From positions 43,137 through 107,136 of the forward strand of contig NZ_SRZY01000033.1 in assembly GCF_006476045.1 (NCBI RefSeq): a stretch of DNA of 64,000 nucleotides. The letters are read 5' to 3'. Shown here in pieces: positions 36,709 through 44,869 of the stretch. Numbering within the stretch: the first letter of the stretch is position 1; each line of letters opens with the position of its first letter. The translations under genes and the position numbers were made by a program. The stretch is from Sphingobacterium lumbrici. Lineage in GTDB: Bacteria > Bacteroidota > Bacteroidia > Sphingobacteriales > Sphingobacteriaceae. The notes beneath the pieces are model-generated. The model was not told the DNA's origin. It was given only the letters and a program-made list of their open reading frames with translations, and did not search any database.

Positions 36709-38157
36709 TTAGATCAATTTCAGGATTCTTTTTAAGTTTACAGTAAAGATTGCCATTGCACCTTGCATTTGTATATTCTGGATGCCGTATGAGTCTGCTC
36801 TTCCATAACCATGAACATTCTTGAGCTCACTATTCTTTGCTTCAATTTTATATCTTTCCTTAGATTTGTTTCGATAATATTCTGATTCTTGGAAAGCCAT
36901 CTGTTCTTTGTGACGTTCAGATTTTATGGAGACCGAATAGCTCTTGGTTTTAGAACCTGGCTTGTAACAGCCTTCTCTTAGTGGGCATCCCTTACATTTC
37001 TCAACATCAAAGTAATACGTCTCAGTTTGATTTGTAGCTTGGCCCTTTTTCCCTTGACGAGCTTTCCTGATTGCCAAATGTCCTGCTGGACAGACAAACA
37101 TCCCTGCGTCTTTATTATAGTGAAACAGATTTCCTTCTTTCCTGCATCCTTGGCTGACTGCCGGATTCAATTTAGCTACGATATCAATATTCTGCTCTTT
37201 TGCCAACTGAAGGTTGTCTTTTCCAGAATATGCAGCATCACCTATGATCGTGTCCACTTCCATTCCATTCTGTTGGCTGATCTCCAATAAACGCGGCAGC
37301 TCCGGACCGTTGCCTTTTTCGCCCGTCGTAACGACCGCTGCCGTGATAATGCGCTCCCCGGTCATCGCCAGATGTGTTTTGTAGCCAAAGAAACTACTGT
37401 CTACGGATTTATAGCCAAGCCTGGCCTCATCATCTTTGGAAACCAGGTAGTATTCTTTCGTGTCCTCAAGGGTTTCCTTTAAAAGGTTCAGCTTTTCTTT
37501 TACAGCCGGTATTTCACTGATAGCCTGATCCTGCTCAAGGACCCTCTGTAATTCCTTACAACAGGTAAGCTCTTGATCGAGATCGTTGGATTCGTTGTTT
37601 TGGGGCAGATTCTCCCTGTATTCCCCATCAATCTGATAGATCACTTTTCTTAATAGCTTGGAACGTTCCTTAAGAACTTCCAATGCTGTATAGGGGTTCG
37701 ATCTGGAATGGGTATGGGTGGCATCTACGATGATGGACTTTGATTTAATAATTCCTTTCTCCAAAGCAATTGATACGGTATTGTTGATCAACAGGTTCAA
37801 AAGATCCATGTCCTTTAACCTCAGCTTGCGGAACTTGGTGAGGGAACTGGAATTGATCACATCCTCCTCGGGGGTCATTTCAAGAAAGTATTTAAACGAC
37901 ATATCATATCTGGAACGCTCAACAACATCTACATCCGAAACGGTATAGATGGTCTTTAACAGAAGGTACTTGAACATCTTGATGGGGCTCTCCGCAGTAC
38001 GACCATTAGTGCTGCAATACTTCTCCAAAAGCTCGTCATAGATAAAACTGAAATCGATAAGATCGTTGATTTTTCGAAGTAGATTGTCTTTTGGAACAAT
38101 GATATCGTACAATCCTGAACAGGAACTGAATTGTATTTTTTGTTGAGTAGAAAGCAT
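36709..38157 (-). CDS. IS1182-family DDE transposase
   Basis: A 482-residue transposase, full length and open. The N-terminal helix-turn-helix-like part is followed by a DDE domain with VDATHTHSR, IGDAAYSGKD and EAKNSELKNVHGYGR holding the likely D, D and E. A zinc-ribbon-like stretch with cysteines lies between (FVCPAGHLA, then CKGCPLREGCY). The N-terminus KIQFSSCSGLYDIIVPKDNL and the overall plan fit the IS1182 group. Intact inverted repeats suggest the element could still move. Confidence 0.93.
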   Translation of the reverse strand: MLSTQQKIQFSSCSGLYDIIVPKDNLLRKINDLIDFSFIYDELLEKYCSTNGRTAESPIKMFKYLLLKTIYTVSDVDVVERSRYDMSFKYFLEMTPEEDVINSSSLTKFRKLRLKDMDLLNLLINNTVSIALEKGIIKSKSIIVDATHTHSRSNPYTALEVLKERSKLLRKVIYQIDGEYRENLPQNNESNDLDQELTCCKELQRVLEQDQAISEIPAVKEKLNLLKETLEDTKEYYLVSKDDEARLGYKSVDSSFFGYKTHLAMTGERIITAAVVTTGEKGNGPELPRLLEISQQNGMEVDTIIGDAAYSGKDNLQLAKEQNIDIVAKLNPAVSQGCRKEGNLFHYNKDAGMFVCPAGHLAIRKARQGKKGQATNQTETYYFDVEKCKGCPLREGCYKPGSKTKSYSVSIKSERHKEQMAFQESEYYRNKSKERYKIEAKNSELKNVHGYGRADSYGIQNIQMQGAMAIFTVNLKRILKLI

Positions 38158-38250
38158 CCTGAAGTCCGTTAAAGCCGACTTTAAGATACGAAAAAAGGAA
38201 CAGAAAACTATTGCTCTCTACTCCTTTTCTTCACTTTTTCTAAAAGGACA

Positions 38251-38266
38251 CTTTTTCAGTGACCTC
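38251..38266. repeat. Right terminal inverted repeat of the IS
   Basis: CTTTTTCAGTGACCTC, the exact reverse complement of 36504-36519. Confidence 0.85.
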
Positions 38267-38305
38267 GATTAATCTAGCCCTTTTATATTGAATTATTACA
38301 TTGTT

Positions 38306-39511
38306 TTATGCTAATTTGGCTAAAGCTTCTTTTATTCTTCTCAGGGCTTCTACCAAGCTCTCATCAGATGCCGCATAGGAAAGACGGATATAGTTGTTGT
38401 TTCCAAACGAATCTCCACCTACTGTAGCTACATGTCCGAAGTTTAGCAAGTATAAAGCCAGATCAGCTGAATTTTTAATTTCACTACCGTCTGGATCTTT
38501 TTTACCAAAGAATGAACTGATTTCAGGGAAGAAATAGAAAGCACCTTCTGGTAAGTTCGTTTTTACTCCCGGAATATCATTAAGTAATTCGTAAACCAAC
38601 TTACGACGGCGTAAAAATGCTTCTTTCATCTTGTTTACACTTTCTAGCCCTTGTTCGTAAGCTACAATTCCTGCACGTTGCGCGATAGAGCATGTACCTG
38701 AGGTTGTTTGTCCCTGCAGTTTGTCATTAGCTGCTGCTATTTCTTTATTTGCTGCGATATACCCCAAACGCCATCCTGTCATTGCGAATGCCTTTGAAAA
38801 GCCGTTTACGATGATAACACGATCTTTGATACTGTCAAATTGTGCTATAGACTCGTGTTGGTCAACAAAGTTGATATGTTCATATATCTCATCCGAAAGA
38901 ATGAAAATATTAGGATATTTTTCAAATACGGCAACCAAGGCAGCTAACTCATCTTTGCTATATACAGATCCGGTCGGATTACAAGGTGAAGAAAACATGA
39001 AAAGCTTGGTGTTCGGTGTGATAGCAACTTCTAACTGTGCTGGAGTGATTTTGAAATTACTTTCAATATCAGTATCGATGAAAACGGACTTTCCTTCTGC
39101 TAAAGTGACCATTTCGGAGTAAGAGACCCAGTATGGGGTAGGAATGATTACTTCCTCTCCCGGATTTATGAGTGTTAATATTACGTTGGACAATGATTGT
39201 TTAGCGCCTGTAGAAACGACAATTTGTGAAATGTCGTAGTCGAGGCCATTTTCAGTTTTTAGTTTATTGACGATTGCTTGACGCAAATCGGGGTAACCGG
39301 GTACAGGCGAGTAACGTGTATAATTATCGTCTAATGCTTTCTTCGCGGCATCTTTTACGTGTGTCGGTGTGTTAAAATCTGGTTCACCAACACTAAGACT
39401 GATGATGTTGATACCTTTTGCAGCCAATTCACGACCTAATTTGGTCATTTTTAAAGTCGCTGACTCGGATAGATTGTTAATCCTATTTGATAAAAATGAT
39501 GTTGTGCTCAT
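38306..39511 (-). CDS. Class I PLP-dependent aminotransferase (aspartate aminotransferase type)
   Basis: A 401-residue fold-type I enzyme. The PLP lysine is in NGFSKAFAMTGWRLGY, with LSVGEPDFNTPTHV, SSPCNPTGSVYS and the C-terminal arginine region NYIRLSYAAS typical of prokaryotic AspAT subgroup 1b. It probably interconverts aspartate and oxaloacetate, although aromatic or prephenate specificity cannot be excluded by eye. It is monocistronic: the IS lies downstream and a -7 box seven bases before its ATG serves it. Confidence 0.93.
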   Translation of the reverse strand: MSTTSFLSNRINNLSESATLKMTKLGRELAAKGINIISLSVGEPDFNTPTHVKDAAKKALDDNYTRYSPVPGYPDLRQAIVNKLKTENGLDYDISQIVVSTGAKQSLSNVILTLINPGEEVIIPTPYWVSYSEMVTLAEGKSVFIDTDIESNFKITPAQLEVAITPNTKLFMFSSPCNPTGSVYSKDELAALVAVFEKYPNIFILSDEIYEHINFVDQHESIAQFDSIKDRVIIVNGFSKAFAMTGWRLGYIAANKEIAAANDKLQGQTTSGTCSIAQRAGIVAYEQGLESVNKMKEAFLRRRKLVYELLNDIPGVKTNLPEGAFYFFPEISSFFGKKDPDGSEIKNSADLALYLLNFGHVATVGGDSFGNNNYIRLSYAASDESLVEALRRIKEALAKLA

Positions 39512-39518
39512 GGTAGTG

Positions 39519-39526
39519 CAAATATA
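39519..39526 (-). promoter_or_regulatory. TATATTTG -7 box of the aminotransferase gene
   Basis: An exact TAnnTTTG match on the minus strand, seven bases (CACTACC) before the ATG. Confidence 0.6.
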
Positions 39527-39591
39527 TTATATAACCTTCATTTTTAGTGCTAAAATTTTGATAAATTGTGAAAAAATATGACGATTTATAT

Positions 39592-40563
39592 ATGAAAATG
39601 AAATTTGATAGTTTTATAGTTGCTTTGTTGATTGCGATAGGTTTAGCTTATTTTTTTCCTCAAGCGGTTTTATTTCAAGAAGGACAGTTATTGGAGGTAA
39701 CAACGACAGTAGGGGTGTCCCTCATCTTTTTTTTCTATGGTTTGAAATTAAGTATCACAGATGTAAAGTGTGGGTTAAAGAATTGGAAGCTTCATGTCGT
39801 TGTCCAATTGGCAACTTTTGTAATGTTCCCCTTACTGGTATTGCCTTTCAAACCTTTTGTCGTTGATGTTGTACAAGAAAATTTTTGGCTTTCATTTTTC
39901 TTTTTAGCAGCACTACCCTCTACGGTTTCGTCGTCCGTAGTGATGGTTTCTATTGCTAAAGGTAATGTGCCAGCGGCCATTTTTAATGCCAGTATTTCGG
40001 GGTTAATCGGCGTGATCGTTACACCGCTATGGATGAGTTTATTTTTAGATTTTTATACGGAAAATGTATTTGGTGACGTGTACTGGGGATTGATACGTGA
40101 AATCATCATTCCGGTAATTTTAGGTTTACTACTAAAACGTTATTTGGGGGCATGGGCATCTAAATATAGCATGAGATTAGCACAGTTTGATAAGACGGTC
40201 ATTCTTCTAATCGTCTACAGTAGTTTTGCGGACTCGTTTAACTCTGGTGTATTCCGTACGATAAGCACGTCTTATTTGATTTATGTTTTTATCGCTGTTA
40301 TTGTTCTATTCGTACTGATTTATGGGGTGTTATATGTGTTGACGAAATATGTGTTGAAATTCGCTGTTCAGGATCAGGTAACTGCAATCTTTTGTGGGGC
40401 TAAGAAGTCGTTGACCCACGGTAGTGTTTTTGGTAAATTTTTGTTTCTCAATAATCCAAGTGCGGGTCTTTATTTTTTACCTCTGATGATTTACCATGCT
40501 TTTCAGATCTTTCTCGTGACTATTATAGCTCAACGTTATCACGGTAGAAAAGGGGCTGACTAA
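39592..40563 (+). CDS. Bile acid:sodium symporter-like (BASS/SBF-like) transporter
   Basis: I use the ATG at 39592; a GTG at 39568 would add eight residues and lies close to the divergent promoter. The 323-residue product has about nine to ten membrane segments and matches the SBF-like (PF13593) branch of the BASS family, including the opening KFDSFIVALLIAIGLAYFFP and the AALPSTVSSSVVMVSIAKGN motif of the sodium-binding core. The transported solute is unknown; members move organic acids or sterol-like anions. It is divergent from the aminotransferase gene. Confidence 0.88.
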   Translation: MKMKFDSFIVALLIAIGLAYFFPQAVLFQEGQLLEVTTTVGVSLIFFFYGLKLSITDVKCGLKNWKLHVVVQLATFVMFPLLVLPFKPFVVDVVQENFWLSFFFLAALPSTVSSSVVMVSIAKGNVPAAIFNASISGLIGVIVTPLWMSLFLDFYTENVFGDVYWGLIREIIIPVILGLLLKRYLGAWASKYSMRLAQFDKTVILLIVYSSFADSFNSGVFRTISTSYLIYVFIAVIVLFVLIYGVLYVLTKYVLKFAVQDQVTAIFCGAKKSLTHGSVFGKFLFLNNPSAGLYFLPLMIYHAFQIFLVTIIAQRYHGRKGAD

Positions 40564-40587
40564 AAAGGGTTAAATGTTATATTTTTT

Positions 40588-40740
40588 GTTATCCTGACGA
40601 TAGGAACTACGAAGCAATCATTCATGCAGTTCAATACGAGTGTGAATGAATAAGGATCTAAAAACCGTATTGTTAATCAGTTGTTTAGGTTGTGTCTGAT
40701 GAGCCCTTCGGGATTCTTCAGTAAGCCTCAGAATGACAAC
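40588..40740. repeat. REP-like interspersed repeat pair
   Basis: The region between the transporter and rpoN (212 bases) has two inverted, related ends. The left end begins GTTATCCTGACGATAGGAAC and the right end, read in reverse, begins GTTGTCATTCTGAGGCTTAC; both run on to a GAAG-AATC block. Sequences built on a GTCATnCTGA...GAAGAATC core recur between genes in many Bacteroidota genomes. I see no promoter or gene in it. Confidence 0.5.
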
Positions 40741-40775
40741 TTATACAGTTTAATCTTGCTTTTAGAAAGCCCTTT

Positions 40776-42239
40776 TTAGAGTTCTTTACGAAGTCGGGCA
40801 ACTGGGATATTCATAGCTTCTCGGTATTTTGCGACAGTACGGCGGGCAATGGTATAGCCCTTTTCTTTAAGGATGTCGGTTAATTTTTCATCTGCCAATG
40901 GTTTGCGTTTGTCTTCGTTGGCTATACATTCTTCCAGAATCTTTTTTACTTCTTTATTTGAGACCTCTTCTCCCGAGTCAGTTTGAATAGCTTCTGAGAA
41001 AAATGATTTCAGTAAGAATGTTCCAAATTCAGTTTGTACATATTTGGAATTGGCTACACGGGATACGGTGGAAATATCCATTTCGATCTTGTCTGCGATG
41101 TCTTTTAAAATCATCGGCTTAAGCATGCGGTCATCACCAGTTAGGAAATAGTCGTACTGATATTCCATAATGGCATTCATTGTTTTTAATAGGGTTTGTT
41201 GACGTTGCTTGATCGCATCAATAAACCATTTTGCTGAATCCAATTTTTGTTTTACAAATTGAACAGCTTCTTTCATTTTCTTATCCGATTTCTCTGTTTT
41301 TTCGTAGTGTTCAAATATATCTTGATAAGATCGCGAAACGCGCAGTTCGGGGGCATTACGACCGTTCAGTGTCAAATGTAATATACCATCATTATTCACG
41401 ATATGGAAATCAGGGATTACATGTAGCTGTTTTCCGGTTACAATCCCTGAATCTCCCGGCTTCGGATTCAATTTCAAAATTTCATTGACTATTTCTTTCA
41501 GCTCTTCGGAAGTTACACCTAGCTGCTTCTCTATTTTGTCGTAATGTTTCTTGATAAATTCATCCAAATAATTTTCGACAACTTGAATCGCTTTTTTTAC
41601 GATCGAATTGTTTTGATCTTTTTTTCGAAGTTGAATAAGGAGACATTCTTGTAAATCTCTGGCTCCAATACCAGAAGGTTCAAATTCCTGAATGATTGCC
41701 AGCATTTCTTCTACTTCTTTTTCGTCCGTCACGACATTCTGAGAAAAAGCGAGATCGTCTATCAGCGATGGAATAGGTCGTCTTAAGTATCCGTCATCAT
41801 CTAGGCTACCTATGATTTGGTTTCCGACAAGATATTCTTTGTCGGATAAAGCGAGTAAGTCCAGCTGATTCTGTAGTTTTTCGAAAAATGAATCTTGTAT
41901 AGCGATGGGGATCTCCTTGCGATCGTCCTCATCATCGTTGGAATAATTACTTCCGTAATCATTAAAATCATCTTCTTGTATATATTCTTCTACACTAAAT
42001 TCTTCATCAAATGAATCATCACTGCTTTCGAAATTTTCATCCGGATCTTTGTCCGGATATTCCTCAATAGGATCATTCATATTTGCCAAACTGCCATCCT
42101 CCAATGCCGGATTTTCTTCCAGTTCTTCTTTTATTCTGGTATCTAACGAAGCTGTAGGAACCTGCAACAATTTTATAAACTGTATTTGTTGAGGTGATAA
42201 TTTTTGTAATAATTTTTGTTGTAATGTTTGTTTTAACAT
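40776..42239 (-). CDS. rpoN: RNA polymerase sigma-54 factor
   Basis: A 487-residue protein with the full sigma-54 plan: N-terminal glutamine- and leucine-rich activator-interacting region I (LLQKLSPQQIQFIKLLQVP), an acidic linker (about residues 55-105), a core-binding region, a helix-turn-helix, and the RpoN box near the C-terminus (ARRTVAKYREAMNIP) that contacts the -24 element. It directs RNA polymerase to -24/-12 promoters with AAA+ activators. No activator gene is adjacent. A -7 box lies 14 bases before the ATG. Confidence 0.98.
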   Translation of the reverse strand: MLKQTLQQKLLQKLSPQQIQFIKLLQVPTASLDTRIKEELEENPALEDGSLANMNDPIEEYPDKDPDENFESSDDSFDEEFSVEEYIQEDDFNDYGSNYSNDDEDDRKEIPIAIQDSFFEKLQNQLDLLALSDKEYLVGNQIIGSLDDDGYLRRPIPSLIDDLAFSQNVVTDEKEVEEMLAIIQEFEPSGIGARDLQECLLIQLRKKDQNNSIVKKAIQVVENYLDEFIKKHYDKIEKQLGVTSEELKEIVNEILKLNPKPGDSGIVTGKQLHVIPDFHIVNNDGILHLTLNGRNAPELRVSRSYQDIFEHYEKTEKSDKKMKEAVQFVKQKLDSAKWFIDAIKQRQQTLLKTMNAIMEYQYDYFLTGDDRMLKPMILKDIADKIEMDISTVSRVANSKYVQTEFGTFLLKSFFSEAIQTDSGEEVSNKEVKKILEECIANEDKRKPLADEKLTDILKEKGYTIARRTVAKYREAMNIPVARLRKEL

Positions 42240-42253
42240 GCTTAAGTTAATTA

Positions 42254-42261
42254 CAAATGTA
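42254..42261 (-). promoter_or_regulatory. TACATTTG -7 box of rpoN
   Basis: An exact TAnnTTTG match on the minus strand, 14 bases before the rpoN ATG. The rest of the 225-base rpoN/PBP divergent region is AT-rich with no other element I can identify. Confidence 0.55.
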
Positions 42262-42464
42262 AATTTAGTTAATAATATTGAGATAATTTAAATTTAGGAT
42301 AGTGAGAAGATGTGTTTAATAGCGTAAATAAGTATTTTAAGAAGTAATGAGGTGATTTTTACCCATTAATATCATTTGTTAAAATTCGTTAATTTTTCTA
42401 TTCGCCAATATCAATTAATCCTTTAATATGTAGTTTTTTCAAACATTTTATTCATATTTACCAC

Positions 42465-44813
42465 ATGTTTACACGAGTAAAAAACAAGTCCCTTCGCTAC
42501 CTTCTTATTGCTGTCTATAGCATCATATTATTTACGTGCGCTGTTCAACTCAATTTTTTAGGCCTTTTTGGGTACACCCCTACCAAAAAAGATATAGTTA
42601 TGCCTACCTTAAATGTGGCTTCTGAAGTGTACACGGTAGATTCCGTGTTGATTGGCCGTTATTTTGAAGAAGATAGGGATCCGGTACCCTATGATAGTAT
42701 TGCTCCTTCAGTTTTGGAGGCGCTGATTGCGACAGAAGATATTAGATTCTATAAACATAATGGTATTGATTTTTTGGGATTAATTTCAGGAGCGGTTTCA
42801 ACTTTGAAAGGAGATCCCCGTGGGGCTAGTACAATTACGCAGCAGCTTGCAAAAAACTTATACCGTACGCGTTACGCCCATTCACAAGGGTATTTAAGCA
42901 GAATCCCTGGGATTAGTATTCTCGTCACTAAATATAAAGAGTGGATGACTGCCTATAAGCTGGAACAAAAATATTCGAAGAATGAAATCATTACGATGTA
43001 TTTGAATACTGTTTCGTTTAGTAACAATGCATACGGGGTCAAGTCTGCATCTCTTCGGTATTTCAATAAGTTGCCAAGTGCGCTTCAGGTTAATGAGAGT
43101 GCATTGTTGATCGGCATGTTGAAGGGTACAACCATTTATAATCCGACTCGTAATCCTAAAAATGCACTTCAAAGGAGAAATGTTGTGTTGAGTCAGATGC
43201 AAAAAGCAAATTTTATTTCTTCTGCCGAAGTCGCACATCTTAGTCAGGATTCGTTAAAACTAAACTTAAATTATCAAGATAATAGGGACGCAAGCGATTC
43301 TTACTTACGTGCAGCTGTGGAACGGTGGTTGGATAAATGGAGTCAAGACAATGAAATAGATATTTACAAGGCAGGACTCAAAATATATACTACTATTGAT
43401 TCAAGGATGCAGAAAATCGCTGAAGATGTAGTGGCGAAACAGATGAAAGAGCTGCAGCGTAGACTGGAAAATACTTGGCGTAATCAAGAGCCTTGGCGCG
43501 ATAAGTCAGGAGAAGTGTTGCCTGATTTTTTAGAAAACCATGCACGTAAGCTTCCAATATATAAGGAATTGATGGAGAAATATCATAATGAGGATTCTGT
43601 CTTTTCCATTCTGGAGCAGAAAAAGAAAATGAAAGTATTCACTTGGAATGGTATGGAAGAAGTAAATTATTCTACTATGGATTCTTTAAGACATTATATC
43701 GTGATGCTGAATACGGGTATGATGGCAATGGATCCGTATAATGGTGAAATAAAAGTCTGGATAGGTGGCATTAACCATTCTTTCTACAAATATGACCATG
43801 TCAACCAATCTAAACGTCAGGCGGGATCCACATTTAAACCTTTTGCTTATCTGGCGGCGTTAGAATCTGGAATGACACCTTGTGATAAATATGTCGATCA
43901 ACCCATTAAAATTGATTTTGTTAATTTAAAAGGAGAACCTGAGGTTTGGGAACCGAAGAATGCGGATTGGACATTTTCCCATCAAAATATGTCATTACGA
44001 TGGGCGATGGCCAGATCGCTTAATTCTATCACTGCACAGATCACGCAAGATGTGGGATGGGATAAAGTAGTGGAAGTAGCGCACCAATGTGGAATAGAAA
44101 GTAAATTGGAACCTGTTCCTTCTGTAGGATTAGGGTCTAATGACGTATCGGTATTCGAAATGGTACGTGCATATAGTACATTTATGAATGCGGGTAAAAA
44201 AACGGAGCCGATCTTGGTTTCTAAAATTGTTGATATGGAGGGGCATACAATAGCGGAGTTTAAAGCAGATCAAAAGCAAGTAGTAGATCCTGAGAATGCC
44301 TGGTTGATGACATATATGCTTAGAGGAACAATAGAAGAGCCAGGAGGTACATCGCAAGCACTCTGGGAGTGGGATCTATTTCGTAATAATAACGAAATTG
44401 GTGGTAAGACAGGGACTTCTTCAGACTATGTCGATGGCTGGTATATGGGAGTGACTAAGGATTTAGTAACGGGCGTATGGGTGGGGTGTGATGAGCAGAG
44501 CATACATTTTAAAAATTCGCAAACTGGAGAAGGTTCTAAAACGGCATTGCCAATTTATGCGGCGTTTATGGAAGAAATATATAAAAATCCAGGATTTGGT
44601 GTGACCTTTGGGAAATTTCCGGAAGCAAAAGTAGAGATCAAAAAAGAATATAGGTGTCCTAGTCCTCGAATTCCTGTGCAACAAGATACAGTAAGTGCAG
44701 AACGCGATTCAGTAGGGGATGCTGATGTTAATATGTTGCCCACTTTACCGCAGATAAGACCAAGTTTGCCCCAAAGTTTCAGTTCAAATGCGGATTCGGA
44801 TGAAAATATTTAG
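42465..44813 (+). CDS. Class A penicillin-binding protein (PBP1A type)
   Basis: A 782-residue bifunctional peptidoglycan synthase. A membrane anchor (about 11-32) is followed by the GT51 glycosyltransferase domain with catalytic E91 in ATEDIRFYKH and the GASTITQQLAKNLY motif. The transpeptidase domain has the active serine S455-T-F-K458 and the K648-T-G triad. The C-terminal tail is low-complexity and proline-rich. It polymerises and cross-links the cell wall. A tolB-like envelope gene follows 45 bases later on the same strand. Confidence 0.96.
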   Translation: MFTRVKNKSLRYLLIAVYSIILFTCAVQLNFLGLFGYTPTKKDIVMPTLNVASEVYTVDSVLIGRYFEEDRDPVPYDSIAPSVLEALIATEDIRFYKHNGIDFLGLISGAVSTLKGDPRGASTITQQLAKNLYRTRYAHSQGYLSRIPGISILVTKYKEWMTAYKLEQKYSKNEIITMYLNTVSFSNNAYGVKSASLRYFNKLPSALQVNESALLIGMLKGTTIYNPTRNPKNALQRRNVVLSQMQKANFISSAEVAHLSQDSLKLNLNYQDNRDASDSYLRAAVERWLDKWSQDNEIDIYKAGLKIYTTIDSRMQKIAEDVVAKQMKELQRRLENTWRNQEPWRDKSGEVLPDFLENHARKLPIYKELMEKYHNEDSVFSILEQKKKMKVFTWNGMEEVNYSTMDSLRHYIVMLNTGMMAMDPYNGEIKVWIGGINHSFYKYDHVNQSKRQAGSTFKPFAYLAALESGMTPCDKYVDQPIKIDFVNLKGEPEVWEPKNADWTFSHQNMSLRWAMARSLNSITAQITQDVGWDKVVEVAHQCGIESKLEPVPSVGLGSNDVSVFEMVRAYSTFMNAGKKTEPILVSKIVDMEGHTIAEFKADQKQVVDPENAWLMTYMLRGTIEEPGGTSQALWEWDLFRNNNEIGGKTGTSSDYVDGWYMGVTKDLVTGVWVGCDEQSIHFKNSQTGEGSKTALPIYAAFMEEIYKNPGFGVTFGKFPEAKVEIKKEYRCPSPRIPVQQDTVSAERDSVGDADVNMLPTLPQIRPSLPQSFSSNADSDENI

Positions 44814-44869
44814 ATATTGATATAATAAGGGGAAGGAATTTATTATTTTTAGGCATTATGCTAACAATT

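Larger units (their letters stand above)
36504..38266 (-). mobile_element. IS1182-like insertion sequence
   Basis: The element is bounded by perfect 16-bp inverted repeats, GAGGTCACTGAAAAAG at 36504-36519 and its complement at 38251-38266, giving 1763 bp. It carries one intact transposase gene on the minus strand and an internal T-rich hairpin at the left end. I find no target-site duplication next to the repeats (left flank ends AAAAAGGG, right flank starts GATTAATC). It sits between glgC and the aminotransferase gene and disrupts no gene. Confidence 0.85.

Noticed and set aside
39568..39591. GTG start for the transporter gene at 39568
   Set aside because: It would add eight charged residues before a good ATG start and lies close to the divergent promoter region.
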